In this document: positions 43,201-51,194 of the stretch, in pieces
Layout of the letters: every line of letters begins with the position of its first letter
How positions within the stretch are numbered: the stretch's first letter is position 1
DNA from: Bradyrhizobium diazoefficiens
GTDB taxonomy: Bacteria; Pseudomonadota; Alphaproteobacteria; Rhizobiales; Xanthobacteraceae
Length of the DNA stretch: 64,000 nucleotides
Assembly: GCF_018129965.1 (NCBI RefSeq)
Contig: NZ_JAFCKW010000009.1
Coordinates: forward strand, 156,740-220,739
Direction: 5' to 3'
The notes under the pieces: model-generated
What the model was told of the DNA's origin: nothing
The model's input: the letters and a program-made list of their open reading frames with translations, nothing else
The model's database searches: none
Translations under genes and position numbers: made by a program

Positions 43201-45492
43201 GCACTGGAAGCCTGGGGTCACCTCCAGATTGCGGCAGGACGCCCGTTCACCGATATTCTTGATGACATCCTTGGTCCCGATGGCTCAAGCGTTGCGTTCC
43301 TCAGTGTCGCGGTTGACCTCGCTCTCTCGCATTGGCGGGCGGCCGCTGATGCAGCTTGGCCCCTAGCGGCGAATCCTCGATTGCTTCAATTGGATGAGGA
43401 TCGCTTCCAGCATGACGTTTCTGGCGTCAATCGTCTCTCGCGTAGGGGAAGACAGCAGGTTCAGGCTGCCATTCGCGTGGATATCGATGCGCAATCGTCT
43501 CGATGGACGCGCTTGGCCGACATGATTGGGCGTTACGTCTTCCGCAAAGATGCTACGTGTCTCAGGCTTCTCCGGGCGTCTCTCGAACAGTCGCGTGACG
43601 ATCTCAATGATCTGGCCGAAGACCATCCAAATCGGATCGAAGAGCTTCATCTGACGGTCGCACGCGCCCTCCGCATGACGGAAGCCGAAAACTGGGAGAC
43701 CGTGACGAGGACCTCGCAGGACGGCACGCCAATGGAAACCTATCAGTTTAGCGATCCCCCTGACGAACAACGGGAAAGAGAAGCTCAGGCGGCGCGCGCA
43801 AACGCCAACCTTCAGCGCATGACTATTCGCCATCGGATCCAGAAGGCTCTCCTTGAACCCGACCAATCGACGCCCGCTTTGTTACAAGAAGCACTTGCGT
43901 GGGCAAAAGCGCAGCCATGGGAAGCTGGGCCGATACCCGATGATGAGGATGAAGGCTCAGGTGACCAGAACAAAAGCTACGACGCCGAAAGGAACCGGCG
44001 CGCGGTCGTGATGACTGCGGCGCTTGTTGCGCGCGACTACGAATCAGCAGATCGCAATGATGCGTTAGCTTGGGGAACGCCAATCCTACGGACAGCATCA
44101 GAGCAAAAAATCAGGGAATATCAAGGCGACCAGATCGAATACAACACAACGGCGATTGCAACGCTCGGAATCGTGTCTCTCTTTCTCAGAGGCGACCCCT
44201 CCACAACGCAGAGCATGATCTTGCGGGCAGCGGCATACGAGCATCCCGCTGCGCAGGAGGCGCTCGGCCAGAATTTGCTACGCCTTGGCGAGGTCGACGA
44301 ACGACTTCCGCGATCAATTGCCCGCATCGTCATGGTCAGCGCCGTCCATCCGCGGCGCGTCCTGGGCCTTGAGAAGCAGAAAGAAAACGAGCGCCTTTAC
44401 CGCGAGACGATCGATGCTGCCATTGATATCGAACAGCGTTGGCTCGACGGAGAAGGCGCTGAACCTTCATGGCCCGAATTGGCGACGTGGCGATCGGCAC
44501 CGCGTCGAGGCATACGCCTAGGCGACCATGGACACATCGAAGACGACGAAGATGACGATGAGCCGCCGAGCCATTATGTCGATGAGCACGCAATTGGTCG
44601 GCTTACTCAACATCTTATCCGTTTCACAATTAGCGATGTGCCGATCTGGGTTAGAGGCTTGGCTGGTCACCTCATGGCGTGGACAGACGAGGCCAATGGC
44701 CCGCATGGAGAAGGTGTCCGCGAGCGCGACAATCGCCCGCATACCTGGAATATCGACTTCTTTGACTTCGCCGGCGTGTTGAGTGTTGCCCTCCCGCATT
44801 CGGAAGTGACCGACTTGTTTTTGAGTCGCATCGTGAAATTCAACGATGAAGCGTTTCACGACGCGATGGCGTCATTCCTTCGCGGGTATGACCGGGCCAC
44901 GGTGGCAACGGACACGAAGAACCCGGAAAATCCTTCAGCCGTTCGCGCGCTACTTGCGGATCGCATCAAGCGCACTTGGAACTATCGGCGCCTGGGACGT
45001 GACAAGGAATTTACCAGCGAAACCCACGCTGGCGACGCTCTGAATGCGATGTTCTACCAGCCATCGCGCTGGGCCAACACGGGACGCCCCACGATCCCAA
45101 ATAATTGGCCCGGCTTGCAGACAAGTATCGCCATGCTCACCGAGCTCGTTGTCGGGGCGCCAACCTCAGGCTATCTGGCCAGCCTGTTCTTGAACTTGGT
45201 CGAATCCTCTCATGATAAGGCCCTCGTTCCTTTCGTCGCTCAAGCCATGGCTTCCTGGTGCTCGGCTTACGGTGTCGACCGGAACTTCTGGGCAGAGAAG
45301 AACATCGGCAGCCGCGTTTGCACCTGGTTCGACGCTGTTCTTACCAATGACGCCACGGCGCTTGCTGCCTTTACTGACCGGGTAGACGAACTTTTCAGAT
45401 GCCTCGACATCCTCGTTCAGTCGGGCGTAGCGCAAGCACGCATTCTCGAAGAGAAGATCGCGAACTCCGAAGACGGCAGCAAAGGCTGCTAG
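40261..45492 (+). CDS. Nuclease-STAND fusion (Avs-like defence protein)
   Basis: A 1743-residue protein. The N-terminal 110 residues resemble a DUF4297/Cap4-type nuclease: PQFEAKVGAFYILPLLSGG, DDVVVK (D65-D66) and LEIQVKRS (Q84-x-K86). A P-loop domain follows with Walker A GRPGVGKS (324-331) and Walker B TLFIDNIDQ (387-395). The remaining 1200 residues are helical repeats, as in sensor regions of STAND proteins, with an acidic insert DDEDDDEPP near residue 1435. Such proteins bind a phage component, oligomerise and cut DNA. It stands alone and is divergent from the hipA operon. The nuclease and STAND parts are visible; the phage target is unknown. Confidence 0.82.
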   Translation: MPEETYQPAKIAAPAATGGAGPQFEAKVGAFYILPLLSGGEPRGLPGATVRSVAFQQRVADHPLDDVVVKAVNRDGSPATLEIQVKRSLTFTASDTEFQDVVGQIWKAALKPDFATSRYELAAAIAQTTTRIEHACQEALHWARQLPDGATFAAHINRPSFASAAMRSFVDVFRANLALVGAPTDDETVWRLLCRFKILVFDFESIGSDYDHRAREHLRWTLAPDQTDRANDLWPILIDLVGASARAAGAMDRATVVTTLEQQHGVRFTAHPYVRPVYERLTEAAEQALDEIDETVGGVRLARNQLIDEADNLLHQHRVMLIQGRPGVGKSAIMKHLATRLQAEGCVLALRRGRIISGGWLAMAHTIGWAGSQAELFNELGAGGGATLFIDNIDQIDDPGEWATVTDLLSQATRSQGWRIVATCGVESDDWKTKLPARVRTAGIGSLVVAALSDVEKAELSSQNQALALILADGHPAKGIAENLFYLSRLVELGVGQDAGIATELDLARLWWRYGGGRSEDDQRFARLKLLRAIGAQVISNPSQATFNVDNLESATLVELLRLESLREEIRGASVTFRHDVLRDWTIGFQLYEDANLLAAQRMERPLPAVLARGLEIAARLALADDPTGQRWLALLAIAERKGCHGSWKRPILLALPRSEDSLTFYVVLTPVLLESGGRRLREIIRLMIAVESEPLAALIARVRPDIALPVAGGGDFIAPKGPSWVPLVVWLTISAKSLPTELIPEVVKVFQAWLMTTHGHNHPLNAQIVGVLFDWLALVESHVTHRVYRDISEVPPSLNIDHLDDVRSDIRMIVFTFANLNPAAAAQYLTAIDSESIRHHDQQTVLKSPGTLPEAAPGPFADFALASLIEKDDPDRYYSRRRDYGPFQSHEHVFLDTSPDGGPLLSVLNASREDGLRLVRGLVEHATQWRREQSQEQRRPFPQITVPFPSHAKRFEGDLTVYRWARNSAPSLIATTALRALEAWGHLQIAAGRPFTDILDDILGPDGSSVAFLSVAVDLALSHWRAAADAAWPLAANPRLLQLDEDRFQHDVSGVNRLSRRGRQQVQAAIRVDIDAQSSRWTRLADMIGRYVFRKDATCLRLLRASLEQSRDDLNDLAEDHPNRIEELHLTVARALRMTEAENWETVTRTSQDGTPMETYQFSDPPDEQREREAQAARANANLQRMTIRHRIQKALLEPDQSTPALLQEALAWAKAQPWEAGPIPDDEDEGSGDQNKSYDAERNRRAVVMTAALVARDYESADRNDALAWGTPILRTASEQKIREYQGDQIEYNTTAIATLGIVSLFLRGDPSTTQSMILRAAAYEHPAAQEALGQNLLRLGEVDERLPRSIARIVMVSAVHPRRVLGLEKQKENERLYRETIDAAIDIEQRWLDGEGAEPSWPELATWRSAPRRGIRLGDHGHIEDDEDDDEPPSHYVDEHAIGRLTQHLIRFTISDVPIWVRGLAGHLMAWTDEANGPHGEGVRERDNRPHTWNIDFFDFAGVLSVALPHSEVTDLFLSRIVKFNDEAFHDAMASFLRGYDRATVATDTKNPENPSAVRALLADRIKRTWNYRRLGRDKEFTSETHAGDALNAMFYQPSRWANTGRPTIPNNWPGLQTSIAMLTELVVGAPTSGYLASLFLNLVESSHDKALVPFVAQAMASWCSAYGVDRNFWAEKNIGSRVCTWFDAVLTNDATALAAFTDRVDELFRCLDILVQSGVAQARILEEKIANSEDGSKGC

Positions 45493-45525
45493 CTGCCGCA
45501 TGGCGAAACCGATCTCAACGAATCT

Positions 45526-47085
45526 TCAGAACACGTCCCGGCGGCGATTCCGCCAGATCTTCCAGGCGGGCTGCATGAAACCCATGCCCCGTGTAACCCG
45601 TCGTCGGATGCGCCTCCAGACTAGATGAGACCGCCAAGCAGATTTTCGACTGGGGGCTATCGGTGGAAGCCATCCGGTGACGGGCCCGACATGCACGTCA
45701 ATTCCGTAGGCGTATTGCTGCTGCTTGTACGGTGGTCCGCGATACAGGACCGCGACTGAGGTATCCGCAAGCCTGCGATAGATGGCGTTATCGGTCGCGC
45801 AGCTATACAGTAGTGCCACGCCGAACTGTTGGCCATCAGCCTTTGCCACTACCGTTACGAACAGAGCACGCTCATCCGGTTCGCCGACTTCGACGCTCCA
45901 ACCGGCTTCCCGCAATGGCCGAACTAGATCTTTAATGCAATCCTCCGACAGGAGGGCCTTTCGCAAGAGCACGCCGTCATCCGTCGGCATCTCCGGCACG
46001 AGACGTCCGTGTTTCTGATAGCGCTGCTGCTCGATCAGCTTGAGGCTCATCTGCGCATTGGCCTGAAGCAAGGCCTGCTGCCAGAGCAGCTTGCTGTCCT
46101 CGTTCATGTCGGGGAAGAACAGCGACACGACGTGGGTCTCGTCGTACCATGATTCAATCAAGGCCAACGTCGCCAGCGACACGACCAGCCGACTAAAGTT
46201 TCCCGAGTCCTGCCAGTCTGAATGAGTTCCGTGCGCGAACATGTGCCGATTGAGCCACGTTACGCCGTCATACTCGCCCGTCTTTTGAAAGAACGATTTT
46301 TGCAGCCAGCGTCGGAACGTCTCAAACGCGAAGACACGCTCGTCCTCACCAAGCAGGTAATCCTTGGTCAGATAGTCTAGAGGTACCCACATTCGTTCAT
46401 AGTGAAGTCGCGCTGCGTTTTCGATGCAACGATCGATGACACGATCAATCTTGACGCCTATGGGAAGCTCGCTTTCCGAGCCGGACACGATCCGCGTCAA
46501 ACCTCCTTCGATGGCCGGAATGAGCGCGGAAATACTCGCGGCGCGGTAGCCGCTGTAGAAGGCCAGGTACGCCTCGCGCGCCAAGGCACACACTTCTCGC
46601 AGGCTTCGTGCACCCGGCAATATCTGTGCAATGCAGACGGCTTGGAAGGCCAAGGTGTACAAGGTCGACGTATGATAGTTGAAGAGCTGGATGGCCTGCT
46701 CTCTCGTCCGGAGTTTTACGCCGCCGAGAATCTTCTCCGTCTTGTCTCTTGGAATCCAGAAGGGAGAAAACCACTCCATTTTCTCCCACAACGTGGCCTT
46801 TGCTTCGGCTGCTAGCCGCCGCGCTTCCCAGCTCGGATCGCCTGTTGGCTGGATCTTCGGGAAACACGCCTTGACGTCGCCTACGGCAAGCACGACGGCG
46901 GGAGTCCTTGCGAAAATCCCAACCTCGCGCTCCTCCACGCTTGTCACGTCGAGGCCGCGTTCCGTGGCCCACAATTGAATCAGCTCAGGGGTCAACGCGC
47001 CAAGCGACGACGCGTTGCATGCGCGGTGCCAGAGCGCTTGGAAGTGACGATCGAGATCTGACGTCGAGTGCACGGTGAAGGCCAC
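45526..47085 (-). CDS. HEPN-like protein coupled to a SEC-C protein
   Basis: The GTG at 47085 overlaps the upstream stop as TAGTG and gives 519 residues. In the middle, LNRHMFAHGTHSD has the R-x4-H motif (residues 280-285) of HEPN RNases, almost identical in form to RNMFAHG in the protein at 37305. The preceding region (SISALIPAIEGGLTRIV) fits the long helices of HEPN-type abortive infection proteins. The C-terminal 150 residues form a separate domain (VEVGEPDERALFVTVVAKADGQQFGVALLY) with a basic tail. It may be the effector of a two-gene system. Confidence 0.65.
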   Translation of the reverse strand: MAFTVHSTSDLDRHFQALWHRACNASSLGALTPELIQLWATERGLDVTSVEEREVGIFARTPAVVLAVGDVKACFPKIQPTGDPSWEARRLAAEAKATLWEKMEWFSPFWIPRDKTEKILGGVKLRTREQAIQLFNYHTSTLYTLAFQAVCIAQILPGARSLREVCALAREAYLAFYSGYRAASISALIPAIEGGLTRIVSGSESELPIGVKIDRVIDRCIENAARLHYERMWVPLDYLTKDYLLGEDERVFAFETFRRWLQKSFFQKTGEYDGVTWLNRHMFAHGTHSDWQDSGNFSRLVVSLATLALIESWYDETHVVSLFFPDMNEDSKLLWQQALLQANAQMSLKLIEQQRYQKHGRLVPEMPTDDGVLLRKALLSEDCIKDLVRPLREAGWSVEVGEPDERALFVTVVAKADGQQFGVALLYSCATDNAIYRRLADTSVAVLYRGPPYKQQQYAYGIDVHVGPVTGWLPPIAPSRKSAWRSHLVWRRIRRRVTRGMGFMQPAWKIWRNRRRDVF

Positions 47086-48707
47086 TACGAAGCCTGCTTC
47101 GACTGGGCCATAGCACTGGCCACCATCCGCTCGCAATATTCGTAGAGCAAGTCGTCACGGCTTAAAGCTCGAAGCGTCTCGATGTCGGGCGAGCCGGCGA
47201 GATTGTTGAGCAATTGCTCATGTGTGATCCAGTTATGGCTCTCCACGAAGGATTCGAACAGCTCAAATGGATCTTCGGTTTTTCGGCCTACAGGCCTCAC
47301 TCGTCCGAAATACGAGTCCTTATGGGCGCGATAGTCAGCCAGTTCGTCCGCAGACATCGGTTCTTTGACAAGCGAAGAGTTGCCGTTCGGATCGACGATG
47401 GCATACCATGCTTCACTAGCATCTTCATTGACGCAGGCGCTTGTGACCTTCCCGATGCGGCCACCCTTAGCTGGATCACCGAAGCTGTATGTCTCGCCGA
47501 TGATGGCACGTGACCGGCCCTGAAGCGCCTCGGATGGCAGACTGCCGTCGAATGTGGTTGGGAAGCGACCGTAGGACAAGATCGCCTCACCGATATGGTG
47601 CATGTCGATATATTTTTGCTTCAAGCGGTACGCCTCGGATACGCGGCGTGTCCCCGGTCGATTTAGATCGGGCAACCCAAGGCCGAAGGGGAAAGCCGCG
47701 AGAGGCATTTGATCGTTCAAAAAGCGATGAGAGGCGAAGTTCGTCACAAACAGATGGGCCGTCAGGCCCGGCGCCAGTTCTCGCTTTTCATATTGCTCAA
47801 GTCGCCTGGCGGCATTCTCAATCCAAGGCGGTTTGCCGGCGGAATCGATAATCTGCTCGGTATTGAGATCGATGAAGATGAGCCGCTCATCTGCCGCCGG
47901 TTTCGCAAGCGCGTCGTTAAGTTGGGGGATTAGGCGATTCAGCGGATTCATATCCGCCGTTCCATCGCGCTGCGTTTTACCCAGCAAGCCCGCGACCGAG
48001 CGCATTTTTGCCTCGACCCAATATTTCTTTCCCGTGTGCTTCGACACGGCGGCGTATTCGCAGTGCTTGGTCTTTCCGTCGGTCTCGTCTTCCAGAGTGA
48101 GCTCAAAACCCGCACGGATCAGGATGTTGGCCACCACCAACTCGTAGTAGGCACCCTGAAACTGCTCGACGATCTTGAGCCGCCGAACGAGACGTTCCTG
48201 CAGTTCGACGTTGTGCTTGATGAGATAGAGACTATAGGCGAGCCCGAGATAGCAGGCGACGACGCCGGTGACGTTCATGGCGGTGGGCTCACCCGCCTTT
48301 TTGATCATGCTCTGCTGATAACGACAGCAAGCGTCGTACCATTGGATAACAGGATGACGCTCGGCAAAGGGCTTCGCCAACTCGGCATTGCCCCATGCGG
48401 GGTCCAAAACCTGCTTGATATAATCGGCGAGAAAATCGGGAAACGTTTTCCAGGATGGTGAGTGATACAACGTCATTCCAACCGCAACGAGCTGCTGGTC
48501 GTTAGCCTTAAAGGCAACGATTGGACGGCCGAACCCCTGCTGCTGTTCGCGAATTCTTTCGGCAGCTCTTTGCTGTTCGAAAGCGCGTCGGATGTCTGCC
48601 GTGTGGTCCGACGCAGGCGCTTGATCGCCAGCGGCGTAGCTTCCGCAGCATTTTTTGAATTTCAGTCCGCTGCCACACGGGCAGGTTTGATTGCGCCCAG
48701 TTTTCAC
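47085..48707 (-). CDS. SEC-C zinc finger protein with PD-(D/E)xK-like core
   Basis: A 540-residue protein starting with a SEC-C motif, CPCGSGLKFKKCC (residues 9-21), which binds zinc and is common in nucleic-acid-associated proteins. In the middle, ILIRAGFELTLEDE, HCEYAA and KKYWVEAKMRS (E232-A-K234) look like the three strands of a PD-(D/E)xK nuclease. The C-terminal 300 residues are not recognised. It is the first gene of a coupled pair with the HEPN gene. Its 3' end overlaps the partner's GTG. The pair looks like an undescribed defence or toxin system; the function is inferred. Confidence 0.7.
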   Translation of the reverse strand: MKTGRNQTCPCGSGLKFKKCCGSYAAGDQAPASDHTADIRRAFEQQRAAERIREQQQGFGRPIVAFKANDQQLVAVGMTLYHSPSWKTFPDFLADYIKQVLDPAWGNAELAKPFAERHPVIQWYDACCRYQQSMIKKAGEPTAMNVTGVVACYLGLAYSLYLIKHNVELQERLVRRLKIVEQFQGAYYELVVANILIRAGFELTLEDETDGKTKHCEYAAVSKHTGKKYWVEAKMRSVAGLLGKTQRDGTADMNPLNRLIPQLNDALAKPAADERLIFIDLNTEQIIDSAGKPPWIENAARRLEQYEKRELAPGLTAHLFVTNFASHRFLNDQMPLAAFPFGLGLPDLNRPGTRRVSEAYRLKQKYIDMHHIGEAILSYGRFPTTFDGSLPSEALQGRSRAIIGETYSFGDPAKGGRIGKVTSACVNEDASEAWYAIVDPNGNSSLVKEPMSADELADYRAHKDSYFGRVRPVGRKTEDPFELFESFVESHNWITHEQLLNNLAGSPDIETLRALSRDDLLYEYCERMVASAMAQSKQAS

Positions 48708-48925
48708 GATGTAGCAGCTTACACCGGAACGAGATCAGGTCGCATCCACGCGCCGATAAGCGGCATGAACGATTCCGAATTGATGCACAAATTTTTGTGC
48801 CGTTTTGTGCCAGTTTTGTGCCGTGGAATTCTTGCGAGCGGTTGGGAGTCCGAGCCGAAATTTCTCTAACCCATTGCGAAATAATGGTTTTCGTTCGAAC
48901 AGAGTGCGAATGATTTGTAAGGCAT
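48708..48925. promoter_or_regulatory. Upstream region of the SEC-C operon
   Basis: Non-coding region between the SEC-C start and the tRNA-side terminator. It contains phased TTTTGTGCC repeats, listed separately, which may be a control site. Confidence 0.4.
48785..48822. repeat. Inverted repeat plus three phased TTTTGTGCC copies
   Basis: GCACAAA and TTTGTGC form an inverted repeat at 48785-48800. TTTTGTGCC occurs three times, at 48793, 48803 and 48814, spaced 10-11 bp, one helical turn. Such phasing suggests cooperative binding of a protein, perhaps a regulator of the SEC-C operon or an integrase. Confidence 0.5.
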
Positions 48926-48949
48926 GAAAAAGCCCGCCAGAGGCGGGCT
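48926..48949 (-). terminator. Terminator of the tRNA-Met scar
   Basis: A 7-bp stem GCCCGCC/GGCGGGC with a 3-base loop is followed on the minus strand by TTTTT. It lies just downstream of the tRNA fragment and is its natural terminator. Confidence 0.7.
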
Positions 48950-48975
48950 AATTCATTGATACTGCTATCAAATCT

Positions 48976-49027
48976 TGGTTGCGGGGATAGGATTTGAACC
49001 TATGACCTTCAGGTTACGAGCCTGACA
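48976..49027 (-). tRNA. 3' half of initiator tRNA-Met, truncated (attachment-site scar)
   Basis: On the minus strand the sequence from the anticodon arm to the encoded CCA matches initiator tRNA-Met: anticodon stem and loop, variable region, T-arm AGGTTCAAATCCT and acceptor TCCCCGCAACCA. The 5' half is missing. The anticodon loop reads CTCGTAA and not CTCATAA, so it is not functional. Such 3' tRNA pieces are typical products of tyrosine integrase recombination at tRNA genes. Confidence 0.75.
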
Positions 49028-49033
49028 GTGATC

Positions 49034-49132
49034 CTTTCGAAGAGGTGGATGGCCGTGAGCGAAGCGACTTCGAAGCTGGATTCCTCTCGCCTAAGTTTAT
49101 CCGGGATGTACTCGAGGCGTCCCGATAGCTGC
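49034..49132 (+). pseudogene. Broken copy of the helical protein gene at 4641
   Basis: Read in frame, this segment gives WMAVSEATSKLDSSRLSL, closely matching AWTALSEATAKLDSARLTL of the protein at 4641. It ends early at a stop near 49132. The similarity continues into the downstream bases (ATATTGGTCCAAACCCT against ATATCTGGCCCAAACC). The 5' part has been cut off at the tRNA scar. Confidence 0.6.
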
Positions 49133-49181
49133 GGGTAATCCGGTCCAGCTCCAAAAATATTGGTCCAAACCCTCCGTGCCC

Positions 49182-50255
49182 TTATCTGCTGCGCTCATCG
49201 CCTCGTGTTTCGTCACGCCGCTCCGCATCAACGCCCTGCTCCGCGCCACGACGCCGAGTATCGGCAAGCTTCGAAAGCTCGTTCTTCAGCGCATGCCGCC
49301 GAGTTTCGACGGCAGGCATGTCCTCGACGAATTGCCGAACTTGGCGAGCTAACTCAACATCTGCAGGCACTCCAGATCGCTGGAGCTCGGCGGCATAGTC
49401 AAGATAACGCCGCCGGATCGCGTCTTGACGGGACTTGATCTGCTCGTCCCAAGCATGGTTGGCGGCCTTACCACCCCTCACCTCCGAAAGCACCTCCTTA
49501 CGAGCGAGCTGATCGACATCTGGCGTGATCTTTCGCTTGCGCAAAGCGAGCACCACCCCGCGGTCGGCCTTTCGAACCCGTCCGCGCGTTCGCCGCGGCG
49601 TTGCCTCCGCCGCGATCCCGCGAAGCCGGAGTTCGCCAGCAAATCGTTCCCGCCAAGCCTGAAGATCTGCCTTTCGGGGGTTGAGGCGCTTGCCGTCATG
49701 GCCGCGGGACCGAACGGTCAAGTGCACATGGGGATGTTTGTCATCGAGGTGCTGCACGAAGACATAATCGTGGTTGTAGCCGAACGTCTCGATGGCAAAT
49801 GCCCGAGCTGAATCCTTGACGGCGACGGCATCGGTGCCAGCCGGCATCGACAGAATGATGTTGACCGAGAGCGACGCATCGCGGCGGCGCTTGTCGTCGA
49901 GACCGGCATCATCCTCCCAGCGTTGTTGCAGATCTTTCAACCCGGAACTGTCTGTCAGCGTTGCGCCCTGCTCTGTTTCCGCATCGAGCTCTCCGTTTCG
50001 CGTAATGTATGCGAGGTGCGACTTGAGATGCGCCACGCCCTTGGTACGACCGGTGATCTTGACCATGACCTCTGGTGCTCGGCGCACGATGCGTTCGAGC
50101 TTTGCACGCATCGCCGGCGTAAGGCCGCCAGGAACGGCCGGATCTGGGATATCCCACTCGGCACGCCGCGGGCGCCGATTGGGCGTCTCCCAGACATACG
50201 AGATCGGCGGAAGTTCGGAGGCCAGGTCGGTTGGCCGCGATGGGCGCCGGCTCAT
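49182..50255 (-). CDS. mobA: MobA/VirD2-type relaxase
   Basis: A 357-residue relaxase starting at ATG 50255, which overlaps the mobC stop (ATGA). The metal-binding motif DDKHPHVHLTVRS (three His) is near residue 165, and a basic C-terminal region follows. Relaxases nick oriT and lead the DNA strand into a conjugative channel. No type IV secretion genes are in the window, so this replicon is at least mobilisable. The upstream palindrome at 50856 may link its control to parAB. Confidence 0.88.
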   Translation of the reverse strand: MSRRPSRPTDLASELPPISYVWETPNRRPRRAEWDIPDPAVPGGLTPAMRAKLERIVRRAPEVMVKITGRTKGVAHLKSHLAYITRNGELDAETEQGATLTDSSGLKDLQQRWEDDAGLDDKRRRDASLSVNIILSMPAGTDAVAVKDSARAFAIETFGYNHDYVFVQHLDDKHPHVHLTVRSRGHDGKRLNPRKADLQAWRERFAGELRLRGIAAEATPRRTRGRVRKADRGVVLALRKRKITPDVDQLARKEVLSEVRGGKAANHAWDEQIKSRQDAIRRRYLDYAAELQRSGVPADVELARQVRQFVEDMPAVETRRHALKNELSKLADTRRRGAEQGVDAERRDETRGDERSR

Positions 50256-50770
50256 CGCCGTCCATCCCAATAATCCGCGTTGCCTTGCAGCGCGCTACGC
50301 AATTGCACGAGCTCTCTTTCGATGACCAATTTGGCCTCCTGAATTACGGACAGATCCGGCTCAACCGCCCTGCCCTGCAGCACACTGGTGTTTGCGGCCC
50401 GCGCGATCTGGTTGATGTTGCCGCCGATCCGGTTGAGCTCGCGAACGATCGCGCGAAGCGCCTCGTGCTCGTTCGAGGAATGCTGCACTGGCGACGCCAG
50501 CCGTGAGCGCACCAGCGCGACGATCCAGCCGGTTCTCGTCATCCCACGCTGACGTGAAACTTCGGCGAGCTGACGCATCTCGCTCTCGCGAAACCGTACC
50601 GTCACCTTTTCCGGCCGTCCGACCGGCAACGCCGAGATGCGCGGCGCGGGTGCAGCTAGTGCATCCGCAATGAGACGCCGCAACAACGCAGACTTACCGC
50701 CCTGGGTAGCCGCAAGAACTGAGAACGCCGCCGCGACCTCGTCGGAGACACGAAGCGAGATCAGAGCCAT
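50252..50770 (-). CDS. mobC: MobC-like mobilisation protein
   Basis: A 172-residue protein (MALISLRVSDEVAAAFSVL) with a ribbon-helix-helix-like N-terminal half (RPEKVTVRFRESEMRQLAEVS) and the conserved MobC segment ELNRIGGNINQIARAAN. MobC proteins help the relaxase open DNA at oriT. It is the first gene of the mob operon and overlaps mobA. Confidence 0.85.
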   Translation of the reverse strand: MALISLRVSDEVAAAFSVLAATQGGKSALLRRLIADALAAPAPRISALPVGRPEKVTVRFRESEMRQLAEVSRQRGMTRTGWIVALVRSRLASPVQHSSNEHEALRAIVRELNRIGGNINQIARAANTSVLQGRAVEPDLSVIQEAKLVIERELVQLRSALQGNADYWDGRR

Positions 50771-51194
50771 GCACTCCAATCCCAATCGCGATGTAGTACA
50801 TCGCTGGCGCGAAGCCTATCCTGCACTAGAAAAGCCGAATCCTTCCAACCTCTCCATGTTGGTCCGAACCAACAGGCTCGGCATTCAAAGCTCGAGGGTT
50901 GCTGCAAGTCAGATCCAACCCGATCGACGATAGATGCGGAGAGTCCGTCTGGAAAGGACGCAGCCGCCGCCCCTAAGCCTTGCTCTCCACGAACGCTGTG
51001 CGCGCAGATCGGCAACATTGGTACCGAGCATGTGGACCGTGGCTTTCCAGCAGCCTCCGGCCTCTCTACAGCGCTGTGGAGGGCGCGTTCGGCCTCCGGC
51101 TGCTGCGCTAACGCGCCATCCTTCGGATGGGAAATCCACTCCGACGGCGCACCAACTGTAGCAGTTTTCCTGAGGAGACTGCCTAAGGCCAGCT
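50771..51194. other. Intergenic between parB end and mobC start
   Basis: The region holds an 18-bp palindrome (50856) and probably the mob promoter and oriT, since oriT usually lies next to mobC. No gene is seen. Confidence 0.4.
50856..50873. promoter_or_regulatory. Palindrome TGTTGGT-N4-ACCAACA upstream of mobC
   Basis: Seven-bp arms with a 4-bp centre, 86 bp upstream of mobC. The same arms occur upstream of parA at 52990. It is probably a ParB (KorB-like) binding site. Confidence 0.65.

Noticed and set aside
48976..49027. A functional tRNA gene
   Set aside because: Only the 3' half is present and the anticodon loop is altered (CTCGTAA).
49149..49166. A third copy of the TTGGT palindrome
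   Set aside because: The right arm does not match (ACCCT), and the bases align with the sequence downstream of the gene at 4641.
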